Shown: positions 1-11,100 of the stretch, piece after piece
Layout: each line of letters starts with the position of its first letter
Numbering within the stretch: the first letter of the stretch is position 1
From: Laetiporus sulphureus 93-53
Lineage: Eukaryota > Basidiomycota > Agaricomycetes > Polyporales > Laetiporaceae
Length of the DNA: 64,000 nucleotides
Assembly (NCBI RefSeq): GCF_001632365.1
Contig: NW_024468540.1
Location: 124,001 to 188,000 of the forward strand
Direction: 5' to 3'
Made by a program: the position numbers and the translations under genes
Notes under the pieces: generated by a model
Told to the model about the DNA's origin: nothing
Databases searched by the model: none
What the model saw: the letters and a program-made list of their open reading frames with translations, nothing else

Positions 1-1021
1 TCTCCTCCTCCCTTCCTCCTCCCGCGGACGGCCTCCCCCCCAAGGTGCCTCTGGTCGAGAACCTCATCAGCAAACCATGACTGCCCGGGAGATCAGTGCA
101 TTCGATGAAATGTTCAACATGATCTTCAGTGCGGTTGCGGAACAGAACATGCAAACGCCGGGCAAGAAACCGCACACACTTTCTGCCGCAGTCGGTGTTG
201 GCCGCACGGGAATCAGGGAGACGACTGATATCTTTGGGAAGCTGCATAGCCAGTCAAAAACGCTCAGGTGGCCGAACGAGGCCGACGAAGAACTAGACAG
301 AAAGAAGGAGCAGATGGAGCTGTGCAATTCCGATCAGCAACTGTTAGACTGGGCGATGCGCGAGGTATTTGGCGAATCGAAGCGGTACGAAGAAGAGGCG
401 CGACGTGCTCTTGAGGATCCAAAGTCCTCAGGAAAGCCCGTGCAGCTGCAGCTGCAGCCGCCATCCTATCCCTATCTGATCGCGCTCCTCATGAAGACGT
501 TCCGCGAAAGGTATGCCGACCCACACCTGGCGCTGTCGATCTTCGATCATGCACGACATCTATCCATTCCCTCGTTCGTATTCGGATGCACCACTCCTGC
601 GTACAACGAGCTCATTGAGACGCGCTGGAGGTGTTTCCGTGACCTCCGTGGCGTGTGCGATGCGCTGGAGGAGATGTGGGTGAACGTCGTAAGGCTAGAC
701 AATCGCACGCGCGCATTGGCGGAGATGATCAGGCAGGATGTCGGCGAGCGAACTATGTGGCAGGAGGAAAACCCCTTACGCAGCGGTGAGGTGCGGGAGA
801 TGCTCGCGAAAATAGAGGATCTTAGCACCCGAACACGACCTTACCCTGGCAAAAAGACCGAGCCGCTTACCCCAAAGCTTGGGAAGAAGCGTTGGAGAGG
901 CTCGCAAGAATGGAAGAGAAACTTACAACCGGGCACGAGCATGAGAGTTCCTTGGGAGGATTTTGGCGAATGGCCACCAGCGCCCGAGCGTACCACAGAC
1001 GCAGACGACCCGGGATATTGA
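1..1021 (+). CDS. Mtf2-like mitochondrial protein, C-terminal part, with an apparent frameshift
   Basis: The frame starting at the ATG at 77 (314 codons) matches what I know of the conserved C-terminal region of fungal Mtf2/Nam1-like proteins, which act in mitochondrial RNA handling. Seen features: a start rich in TAREISAFDEMF-type residues, a helical stretch (YPYLIALLMKTFRERYADPHLA) and a basic, proline-rich tail. The gene is cut by the window start. Upstream, the coding-looking frame is a different one: frame 3 from base 3 reads ...KVPLVENLISKP and stops at 78-80, exactly where the ATG frame begins. This looks like a 1-nt loss at about 75-78 rather than a true start. The family call is from memory of the motif pattern. 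The frameshift is seen directly but could be a sequencing error. Confidence 0.55.
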   Translation, partial: LLLPSSSRGRPPPQGASGREPHQQTMTAREISAFDEMFNMIFSAVAEQNMQTPGKKPHTLSAAVGVGRTGIRETTDIFGKLHSQSKTLRWPNEADEELDRKKEQMELCNSDQQLLDWAMREVFGESKRYEEEARRALEDPKSSGKPVQLQLQPPSYPYLIALLMKTFRERYADPHLALSIFDHARHLSIPSFVFGCTTPAYNELIETRWRCFRDLRGVCDALEEMWVNVVRLDNRTRALAEMIRQDVGERTMWQEENPLRSGEVREMLAKIEDLSTRTRPYPGKKTEPLTPKLGKKRWRGSQEWKRNLQPGTSMRVPWEDFGEWPPAPERTTDADDPGY

Positions 1022-1367
1022 GCTGCTTGTTCACGTCGCTGATCAACTTAAAATTCCAAGACCTTATGCCTGGCCCAGCATCGCCAGCTCTCCAACAGCT
1101 CACGCATTTGTCATAATATGTATCAGTAACGTTCGTATATTGCCGTTGTATATAGAGACAGCTGTATCTGCAGTGTTACAGCCCACCCCTCACCTTTCCG
1201 GCAAATTTGATTTTTCCATCTGCTCCAGTGGCAAACCGGAATTGGATGGCTGGATGTGTCTACCAAATGCAAATGCATCACTCACAGTGGATGCTTTGAG
1301 AATGATACACGGTCAGAAAAGTGCATAGCACCTCGCAACAGTCGTAGCCTTGTCCTACCCAGAGAGT

Positions 1368-1914
1368 TCACCGTTTGGCTTGACTGGCAGCCTCTGCGAA
1401 AGCGAAGTGATTCTGAGCAGAGTGGCATGTTGGATGAGTGTGTACAACGTACCTCGTCGCGTTGCGTCCTCCAGCAGCTGCGTGTCAACGTGTTCGGCCG
1501 GCAGTTGCACATAACGCACTACCGAGCCACGGATGAAGCAATTCTTCACTGCCATCTGAAAAAGCACCCATCACAACCACCCTTTTCAATACAGCCGGCG
1601 ATAAACAAACCATGTGCGGATGTCTTGCTTCATCGAGGACCTTGATCGAGTCGAGACGGATGTTCAGGAATCTAACAAGGGACGAGCAGACGCCTTGAGC
1701 ATCGGGTTGCTGGATGAATTGCGAGTAAACGGAGCAAATCGAGCCGGCACTTACTGGTCGACGGATTTAAGCACACCAGTGATTGAGAGGTCGTTCTTCA
1801 GCTCGACTGTCACCCGCTGATCCGTGAGCGTTTTGAAGACAGAAAAAATCAACTACAGTAGTATTCGGTTAACAGCGAGGTCATAATTCTACAGAAAGAC
1901 CATTTACTTGCCAT
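1368..1914 (-). CDS. LSM2: U6 snRNA-associated Sm-like protein LSm2
   Basis: Five coding exons (1914-1912, 1852-1755, 1671-1611, 1555-1453, 1393-1368) give 96 aa and sum in frame. The protein has Sm1 (VELKNDLSI..L.SVDQ.LNI) and Sm2 (KNCFIRGSVVRYVQLP) motifs and ends near VDTQLLEDATRRE. It aligns along its whole length with LSm2, which is normally about 95 aa. LSm2 is part of the nuclear LSm2-8 ring on U6 snRNA and the cytoplasmic LSm1-7 decapping ring. The only reading that supplies a start joins ATG at 1914-1912 directly to TTG at 1852 across a 59-nt intron with a GC donor (GCAAGT) and TAG acceptor, giving M-L-I-F-S-V-F-K like the family's MLFYSFFK. The other introns are GT-AG. It converges with the Mtf2-like gene, leaving 346 bases between them with no other gene seen. 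Confidence 0.9.
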
Positions 1915-2160
1915 GATGATGGACGAAAGGAGAAGTGGTACGCGCAAGGAGAGTCAAGCCGCAGTTTGGACGCGGCGTAGGTGCGTATAATAGACGCCCA
2001 TTGATCAACGTCCTAAATTAGCAAGGGCCACCGATCGTAGGGAGCAGTGGTGTATCTATCATATAGCGTTGCGCCGATAATTACGAGGAATGTATGCATG
2101 TATCTATCTTAACGCAGATGTAAGGTAAAATGTCATATCACAAGAGCAAGTACGATCTAC

Positions 2161-4074
2161 TCAGATATCAAACTTCACTACCTGCTCCCCACCTCCCCGC
2201 TCGATCTTGAGCAGCCTCTTTGCCACACATCCGTATATCGGTCTCGTCGCCCCACTCCCACCCACTGCACTCGCAGAAATCCCAATCTCCTCTGTCTTCG
2301 CGTTCAGCGATTCCTTCAGCTTGCCCAACGGCATCGCGTAAGACGGTGGCGAGGAGAGCAGCACAAGCAGCATGTGCGCTGTAAGAACCTGCTGGGCCGT
2401 TGGTTGGGATAGATTCGCAGAGGAGGCGGGTATTGTAGCGGAGAATGAAAAGGAAGAGAGGCTAGCAGTTGACGGTGAGGACGGAGACGGTGTCTTCGTC
2501 GACAGTGTCTGCAGATGTGCACTGAGGACGATGTATTGAGTCAGATGGACCCATATACCAAACCGGAACAAACGTACATCGTCTCCTTTGCATGAGGTGG
2601 CTTGCTACCACCTTCCCCCGAGACATCGAATGAACTTCCCGGCATTATGACCTCGCCAATCGTCGCCCATATCTTCGCCTGCGACAACTTAAGCGAGGCA
2701 ATGGAATATAGTAGACATCACGTACAGCAATCTGTTCTAGCTCAGTGGTCACCTTGATCTTGTGGCGGTGAGGACCGGGTGTTGCGACAGCTTCTAATAA
2801 TGGCGGGGTCGGCGTTGCGGGCTCCGACTTGGCAGTAATCGTGACGTCGGGCTCTGATGCTTCCGTTTGTGGCGGTGTCGACTTGGAGAGCATGACTGTC
2901 CGGTCAAATCCCCCTGCATCATCCTCAGGCACTGGTTCTTCGCTCTGTGTCACGATCTCTGACACTGGAGAGTCGTCGTCGAGGCTGAGCTCTCGCCGCA
3001 TGTCTAATTCGTCTTCGGGGCTTAATTTGGGTTTCGGTGTTGAACTAGGTTTTGGCGTGAACTTCCCCCCAATCCGAGGAGCAATTGGTGTAGCGAATGA
3101 GGTCACGGAGACGTCTGCGAGATCGACATGCTCATCCAATAACGAGTCTCCCGCGAAATGCAGCGTGCGCGCAGAAGCCGCTGGCGTGTTCCAGAATGTG
3201 TCCTCCTGTTCATCGACTGGTGGCGGCGGAGGGGTCTGAGGTCTGGGCTTCACCTTCGGACGCGGTATCCTGCCAGATGCCTTTTGCTTTAACAGAACCT
3301 CTTTCTACATGAGGCTCTGAGAATGAATTAAACGCGACACATTGAGGAAATTGGCATACCCGCTTTCTCAGCTCAGCGAGCTGCTCTTGAGCAGCCTGCA
3401 CGCGCTGTTCTTCTTCCCGCACAACAGACTTGGGAGACGCGGGAGGCTGAGGAGGACCTGCGGCCGAGTGCTTCACTTAGTTGATGCAAGTACGGAAGGC
3501 CACGAACATGTCACTCACTTGCTTTAATTGCTCACTGAGCTGGCGAACGTGCGAGCGTACTACCCCGAGCTGCTCCATGATCCTGATGGCTTGGTCTGAA
3601 GCTCGAGGCATGGGCCTAATCGAACGACTGTAGTTTTTCCATGAAAACCCGCAGACCGTGATATGCATAGCCTACTTACTAACGATCGAGATACTTGATC
3701 GCTGCCCGCGCATATACCTCCGGATCGTGCTCTCCTGGCCGTCCCTGAGGATCATGCCTTCCCTTGCGCGGAGCCGGTGGCTTCTTCAGCGGCGTCGCGC
3801 CATGAAACTCCGCGCGCGCAATCTCACTGTAGGATGGAGCAGGAACCTCTGGGTCGGCTGGTTTGGCAGGAGACACCAGCGTGAATAAACCAAGCTCGGC
3901 AGGGTCAACGTCACGGATCAGGTCGCCGAGGGGTGTGTGGAGGACGGCCTCTGTGAAGGGGCCGGTTGTTTCTCGAGAGATGTTGGTGGCGCTTGAGCGA
4001 ATTGACTTGGCTAGCAGAGAGAGACGGTCAACATGTTCAGACAGGCTGCTCATCGCGGATGGCGGTGAGAACAA
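2161..4074 (-). CDS. Coiled-coil protein with winged-helix-like C-terminus, unrecognised (possibly kinetochore/Ska-type)
   Basis: Six exons (4074-3680, 3627-3519, 3446-3360, 3304-2726, 2678-2578, 2521-2161) sum in frame to 543 aa. A second ATG 21 nt downstream (MSSLSEHV) could be the real start. Regions in order: an N-terminal helical segment (about 1-50), a second helical/coiled-coil part (about 130-210, EQLGVVRSHVRQLSEQL and EEEQRVQAAQEQLAELRKR), a proline-rich acidic disordered region with many TP sites (about 220-380), and a C-terminal domain of about 130 aa. The end (PLGKLKESLN ... YGCVAKRLLKIERGGGEQVVKF) looks like a winged helix with its wing. An N-terminal hairpin, TP-rich middle and winged helix recall Ska complex subunits, but this is inference only. 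All introns are GT-AG, 50-70 nt. Confidence 0.75.
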
Positions 4075-4386
4075 GAAATGTAGGCCGCCTCAGCCTGCGC
4101 TGAGCTCAAGATCCCAACACGGTCACGTGCTTACAAATTGGTGTGTTCAGCCCTGTTCAGCCCGACGACCTGCTCTCTCCAAACTTCGATCTACTTTGGA
4201 CTTGAAAGTTTCATCGTTCTGCGTACTCAATAGCGGTGGATGGGCCCGACCTCGGACTCTACTGGTCAACTGGACTGCTTTGCTGCAAAGACTGCTTCTG
4301 CTGTTGTTCAAGCCGAATCACTCGGCTCATCTCGTCGTGAATGAATGCAAGCATCCCGTTAAACAAGTTTTGTCCAGAGCGCCTCA

Positions 4387-4835
4387 TCATATTCTCGAAT
4401 CCTGGACGGCAGAGATTCCATGGCTCATACTCTCCGCTTGCTTATCAACAGACTCAGCGAGCCCGGGTAGCGTATCGGAACTTGAACGGCATACCCGCCG
4501 CTCCGAACTGAGGCCATCTCCCTCACCGGCGATTGCTCCCTGGATGCAGATGAAACAGATGTGTGGGAGCTGGGAAGCCTGATGGGTGGAAAGATGTTGA
4601 TCTAACGAGCAGAGACCTTAGCAGGCTTAGCAGGACACGTCGCTAGGTGGTTCGCTCCACGATGCGATGTGGGCGTCGCGGTCAACAATTGCCCCTCTTC
4701 CAACGTCAGACCGCTGGCATAGAGCTTATAATTGCTTTGGAATTGGACACAGTGGTCATAATCCGGATATCTGAGCGCACAATATTCAGGAGTGGATGGC
4801 AGGTCTTCGCTGACGGTAGTCGATTCCGGCGCTCT
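4387..4835 (-). other. Possible small multi-exon gene, unrecognised
   Basis: The minus strand between the coiled-coil gene and DOCK has an open stretch from 4835 (after a stop at 4836-4838) with coding-like composition (EYCALRYPDYDHCVQFQSN, ASGLTLEEGQLLTATPTS). A 38-nt GT-AG intron would join it to a second open stretch (SQLPHICFICIQGAIAGEG) that stops at 4387-4389. An alternative splice (GTGAGG donor, AAG acceptor) would lead to a different tail stopping at 4259-4261. No start codon could be fixed and no family is recognised. An open frame further upstream (5096-4854) could hold the first exon. The remainder, 4075-4386 and 4836-5158, shows nothing else I can support. Confidence 0.25.
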
Positions 4836-5158
4836 TCACCATAAACCTGCTCATCAGCGAGCGCAAGACGATAGAGCAATCATGTAAATGTCGTAGCAAT
4901 GTTTCTTAAACACGAGATGTTGCAATGATATTTTGCCATGGACAACTGATGCTGAGCGTAGACGCACGTGTCCTAGCTTATACCCAAACCACCTCGTATA
5001 CCCCGTGGCAGTCTGCGATATCCCGCCCCTCACGATTTTCACTGCGACGGTCGTTCCATCTACAAAGGGGTGGGCACAGTAGTCAAAGCTGGTCACTACG
5101 TGCGAGTGTTGCGAGGCGTCAATTGGTAACAGGCAACCTCGGCGAAAGTGTGCTTTCG

Positions 5159-8100
5159 ATGGCGGGCAACGCTGGTAACCCAGTCGTTCCGAACCAACGG
5201 AGAGGTGTCTGGGAGCCCTTGCCGCTCATATTATATGGTTATGCGGTCCACCCACTCTCACCCAACCGCCGGGACACGAAGCTGTCCAGCCGTACTCGGG
5301 CATCGACGTTCACAAGCACGACCGACGCTTCCGGCGACGAACATCTCGTGCACAGAGATGTGGTCTCTTTGGAGGTGGGAGATAGCGTATATGCTTTTGA
5401 GCAGTACACTCCGAAGGATAAAGAGGTCGAGGGCATCTGGTATCGCGGGTGCGTCCCATGTCCTATTTGTACACAGTAGTGACCGCTCACAGAGATGCCC
5501 AGATACGTCGTGAGCACATCTCGCCGACCCCAAGTCAACTGGGCGCTGGTCTCGGATCCATCATGCTCCACGCAGAAGGCAGCAGCCCTGGCCGGCGAGC
5601 AGCAACAAGTATTCATTGGTACCTTTCCCGCCTCCCATATCTTCGTCAGGGAGCGGCTATCGGACGAGGAAGGACATCTGGCAGAGGTTGCGAACGAATG
5701 GAGGGCGGGGTTGCCTGCTCATCAGTCTGACGTCAATTCCGTGTGGAAGGAGAAGGTCCTTGGCGGATTTGCAACGCCTAGAGAAGACGACGGACTTTCG
5801 CTGAAAGATGGAATCTCGTTCAAGGACACCGTCTCGCGCAAGTCGTTCAAGCTGCCTCCACCGCCCGACCAGGCGAACTCAGCACGCGCCCGCGTGCCCG
5901 TATACCCTGCCAGCCTGCGCTCGGCATCGCCGACCGAGTCGCAGCTCATGAAGCCGTTTCCACCACGGTTCTCGCTGAAATCCGGCGACGACACCGCGTC
6001 GGGAGCCGACCAGCCCATCATTGACGAGATCGCTTCTGCGCTACGCGAGTGGCACACACTCATGTTCCAGTACCTCGCCCGGCGTGACTATCAGCTATTT
6101 CAGATTGTGCGCGAACACATTGAGGCTCTGCATCTTGGTCGCCGGCAGCTGCTCGCTCAGACGCTGAGCTCGGAGGAGACGGCCAATCTCAGATGCGAAT
6201 GTGTGTGGCGGCTGGTGAGCGGGAACCTTGTCCAAGGGCTCGATGTAATCGTCCGGCACCCCACCGGAGGAGGTCTCGCCACTGTCGATGTCGAAGGAGA
6301 GATCGATCCTCGCAGCTGGATGAGCGCTATTCGCATGTATGCTCTGCAAGTCTCCCTTGCGTATGTCGACGTTTCTCCTCCGACCCATCCGTACAAGTCG
6401 CGTCAACTCGGCTCCTCCATGGACTACTCCGCATCTGCCGCTTCGCAAGTGCATAACACCTTTCTGGAGTACTCACGCAGTAGAATCCAGTCCAGGATGA
6501 TGGGCGTGTTCGGGTCCCCAAGCACCCCTCAGCCTGCGAAGGCGAAATTCTATAACATCTTTCTTGACCTTCGCGCATTTATTGCGTCCCCCTGCTCACC
6601 CGGCGAAACTGCGGAGCTATTTTTCTCGCTGTTCAACAAAACGCAAGCGCGCTTCATCTCAGAGGAATTCTGTGCTATCCTTAACCACAACGGGGTTCTG
6701 GCCCGTGATCCTTCTGCACGTATCCGCACTCTCTTTACAGACGTATTGCAGTCCGATGCTCAAGAACCTGTCTTTCTCGTGTGCAAGATAGTAAGGAATG
6801 GGTCTATGAAAAAGGGCAATGCGGGGTCAATTCGCGAGAATGGAAGGAGAGCATCTGAAGCCTCCATTGGAACCAGTAATAATGGGAGCGGTCACATATA
6901 CGGGCACGCAGCTGCGGCCAGTGAGGTAATTGGCAACTCCAATACTGACACAACTGCGCACTTCAGGAGACCCTTTGGCTGCGCCATCCTTGAGCTTACC
7001 CAACTCGCCACCATGGCAGCTGAACAAACCCAGGTGTCTTCAACACGCGAGCATTATATGCCAATCTATACCCCGAAGAATGAGTCTACGTTCTCCATGC
7101 TCCATGTGGACATCATCAACGGCAACACAAAGGAGTATGAGAAGTCAGGCAGGTGCGTGCTGTTTCTGAGACTGTCATGACCGTGGCGTCTGATTGTCAA
7201 TCAGCGCGGATACGATGGCAGTCTCCATCAAGTTATTCTATGGATCCGCGGAGACAGTCGTTCGGGAGAACACGTCGCTTCTGCAGGACATACCGCTCAG
7301 TCTGCGCCTGGGATTTCCTGATGTCGTCTTCCCGGGGGACGTCCGTAACGAGCTGTATGTCAAGCTGTGGAGTGGAGACTTCTCGCCATCACAAACGATG
7401 ATGGCGCGCCGTAGCATCACGAACTTTCCTTGGGGCCAAGCTGGTAGCATCGGCGGCAATGTGCAAGTGACGGTCGAGGTCAAGAACCAGCACGGGAGGA
7501 CGATCGAGCGCGTCATCTCGTATTGTAGCGGCGAGCCCGAAGTAACGCAATTCAACTCGATGGTATTCCAACGCACGAACCAGCCCACGTTTAACGAACT
7601 CATCAAGTTGGAATTGCCGTTCGAGGGTTCACACCAATGGCACCTCTTCTTCACCTTCCGCCACCGCAGCACGAGGGAACGTTCCAGCAGCAGAAACTCT
7701 GAGATGCAAGAACGGCCCTTTGCATTCGCGTTTCTGCCTCTCTTTCCTGACGGACGAGCGTTCCTTGAGGATGGTGAACACACCTTGGTCCTCTATAATG
7801 CCGAGAAACTCACTCAAGTTGACACTGATCTGTACCTCGCTGCAACGCCGTGGCTGCCTGCAAACCAGCGACCCGAACAGGTCTATGTACCTGTCGAACT
7901 GCAAAAGCTGGCTCCACCAATGCGGGACTGTCTTATCCTACGCACTTCGCTGTGCTCTACAAAGTTCACGCAGAATTCGGTGCTGCTTAGTTTGCTCAAC
8001 TGGGAGAAGCTCGCGGACAAGGAAGTTCTCAAGACTGTCCTGACCAAGTTCACCTTCGTGGGCGAGGTTGAGATTGTGAAGTTCCTGCGCGACATCTTTG

Positions 8101-11100
8101 ACTCGCTATTCGCCATCCTGGCATCCAACAACAATGAAGAGGGAGAGATGGATGATCTAGTTTTTAGCGCTTTGGTAGTGGTGCTTGGGATCATCCAAGA
8201 TCGTCGATTTAGCAATTTTCAGCCTGTTCTCGACGTATACATCGCGGAGCACTTCAGATGTGCCGCCGCAGCTTCCCATATTATTTCTTCCATGAACCGT
8301 CTCCTGCAAAACCCAACAGCCAGTGAGACTGCTTCAGCGCTGCGATCGAGCCTCAAGGTCTGGCACTACATCGTCAAGTTCATTGTCAGATCGCGGGAGT
8401 TACAGAAGGCCAAGAAGCTTGGAATGGGTGGCGGAGCGACTGCTGATCACCTAGAAGCGACGTTCAAGCGGGAACTACGGTCCTATCTAGCAGAAGTCAA
8501 TAGCATGATGTCCACGACGACACCTGCCTCCATCATTGGGACGCAGACGATAGCGTTACAACACTTTACTTCAATCCTGCAGGAGTTGGACAAGGTGTTT
8601 AGCCATGAAGAGCTTGTCAATATTGCCGCGACCTTTGCGAACTCTATTAAGACTACCAAGGGGAAGCTCGTCATATGGAAGCTAGTGATGCACCTGCAGA
8701 TAGTCAAGGGATTCCTCTTCGATGACTTGCATTCTCGCACATTGCTGATCGAGAGTGTCGCCGACTGGTTACAACCACACTTCGGTCGCTTTGACGAGTA
8801 CGCTCAGACGCAACCTGGAGATTCCGAGAGCGCTCGAGATGCTGCGCGCGTTGCTTGGCTAGAGAGTATCAGATTGTCTGTGAGCGTAATAGCGATCATG
8901 CTGGATAAATGTCTGCAAAGTCTCGTGAACCCCGCCATTGTGGCCGACCGCAATCTGCTCAAGGCTGAGCAAGATAACATCGAATTTCTCCTGCATTTGT
9001 TCCCCAAGTGAGTCGCTCATTCCAAATCGTCTTTGCACGCCTGACCACCTTCTCCCTCCCCCGCGCGCAGACTACTCAATTCATACTCGGAGTTCAAGCA
9101 CCCCGCTTCCCAGAGAGCAATCGAGCGCAATCGTTCGTCAAGCCCGGTCTCATCCACATACCCTATCACATTTCCAGAGTCATACCCATTTGCATTGGCC
9201 GCTCAGCTTTCAAAGAGTGCTTCCGCAGTTTCAGGCTCCTTCGACTCCAGACCCGACTTCAACCCGGGCTTGGGCGAGACGGCCATTGTACTGCTATCCT
9301 TAATACTTGCAGCGCCGAAGAAGCACCTGATCAGTTTCTTCCAGTCCTTCCTGGATATTGAAGGCAGTGATAATTTCGCGGCGATGCTCATGCAAACGTT
9401 CAAAGTTGCTGCTTCCATTCTGAACAATGATGCATTCCCGTCCAACTGGCTGAACGTCAACATCCTCGCTCACAGGATGTTGCTCAAGCTGATGGATCCG
9501 ATCGTAAACTTGATGGAACGCGAATTCATTCCCAACCAAGAATCGCGACGCGAGTTCAACTCAAATATTTGGCGAGAGGCGTTTTATGTCGTTCTTAAGT
9601 TGCTTTCGTCCGAACATTTGGTCATAGAGGAATTCATCCCGCAGGTGAGTATTACTCTCGAAACCCGAAACCTGAACTCAGGTGATATGTAGAAACGTCG
9701 GACGGTTTGGCGTCTTGCTGGAGACATACGAGGAGAAGGAGCAGCTCTCCTATTACGGATGTGGGATGCCCTTGGATGGTCTGAAGAACTAGCGAATGGA
9801 GGCACGATGAAGGTGCACGAGGTACGTTTCTTCGTTCAAATCAAGGAAATGTGCTCAGATGTGAACTAGAACTACGAAGCTGCGCTCAATCCATTAGTCG
9901 GTCACGTTGTGAACCTGTGTCTGAGCCACCACGATCAGCTGCAGTTCAATGCAGTACATATCCTCTACTGTATGATCATCTCCGAGTATCACGTCTCAGG
10001 CAATTTCAACCACATCGAGCATGAACTGGTCAGCAAGTTGGATACCTTGTTCATGTCCGACAGCAAAGGCGATGATATCTCCCGTGCATTCTTCATTGGA
10101 TACCTTCGTCGTCTCTTTGAGGAATCAGACGTAGATGAGCAATTACGTGCCCTTGTCGATACCTTCTTGCAAGAGGTCAATATGTTTTTGGATCTCTTGC
10201 TCAGTGTTCGTGCACTTCCTGAAGGAGAAGAGTTCGCAGATGATCGAGTGATTGCAACGGTATGCGCTTCAGATGCGTATTGTGGCGTTGCTGATATGTC
10301 TTTGTTATAGCTTCGTCTGATGAACTTCATCCGGCGGATCGGCCGAGATGAGATATACATCAAATATGTGCATCAGCTGGTCAATGTAAGTCCTGCCGTG
10401 GATCACGCAAACACAGGGGCTCAAGTCATGTCACCGCAGATGCATCTCCAAGCCCAGAACTATGTGGAAGCTGCCCTCACTTTGAAGCTCCATGCAGACC
10501 TACATGACTGGGATCTTAACAGCTTCGCCCCACCTATGGAAGACCTTGGTCTTCCGCAGCAGTCACATTTCCACCGAAAGGAAACATTGTACCTGTTGAT
10601 CCTGGATTATCTTGGCAAGTGATTGAGTGTAATATGCGATTTCTTGACCAAGCTGATTGTAGTACTAGGTAAGGGTAAAGCGTGGGAGAGCGCCATCGAG
10701 ATCTGCAAGGAATTGGCAGTGCAGCATGCCGAGGTGACGTTCAACTAGTACGCGTTCCTCTGTCCATCGATCTTTAAACGACTAATTCTTCGCCAGCGCT
10801 CGGCTTGCAGAGATTCTGCGTCATAAAGCTGCCCTACTGGAACGTATCGTCACCGACCAGCGCTATTATTCCGATTACTTCAGAGTGGCTTTCTATGGCA
10901 GCTTCCCTGCCGCTATCCGCAACAAACAGTTCATAGTGCGTGTCTCACTCCAATGCGTACAGATGTAGGCAGATGACTTACTGTCTGGCAGTATCGCGGA
11001 TATGAATGGGAAAAATTTGGTGCTTTCTGCGAACGAATGCTGAACAAGCATCCCGGTGTCCAGCTTCTAAAGCCCATGGGGGATCCACCAGTTGATATTC

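Noticed and set aside
3863..4582. A 239-codon plus-strand frame
   Set aside because: It is antisense to exon 1 of the coiled-coil gene and lacks any motif. A shadow frame.
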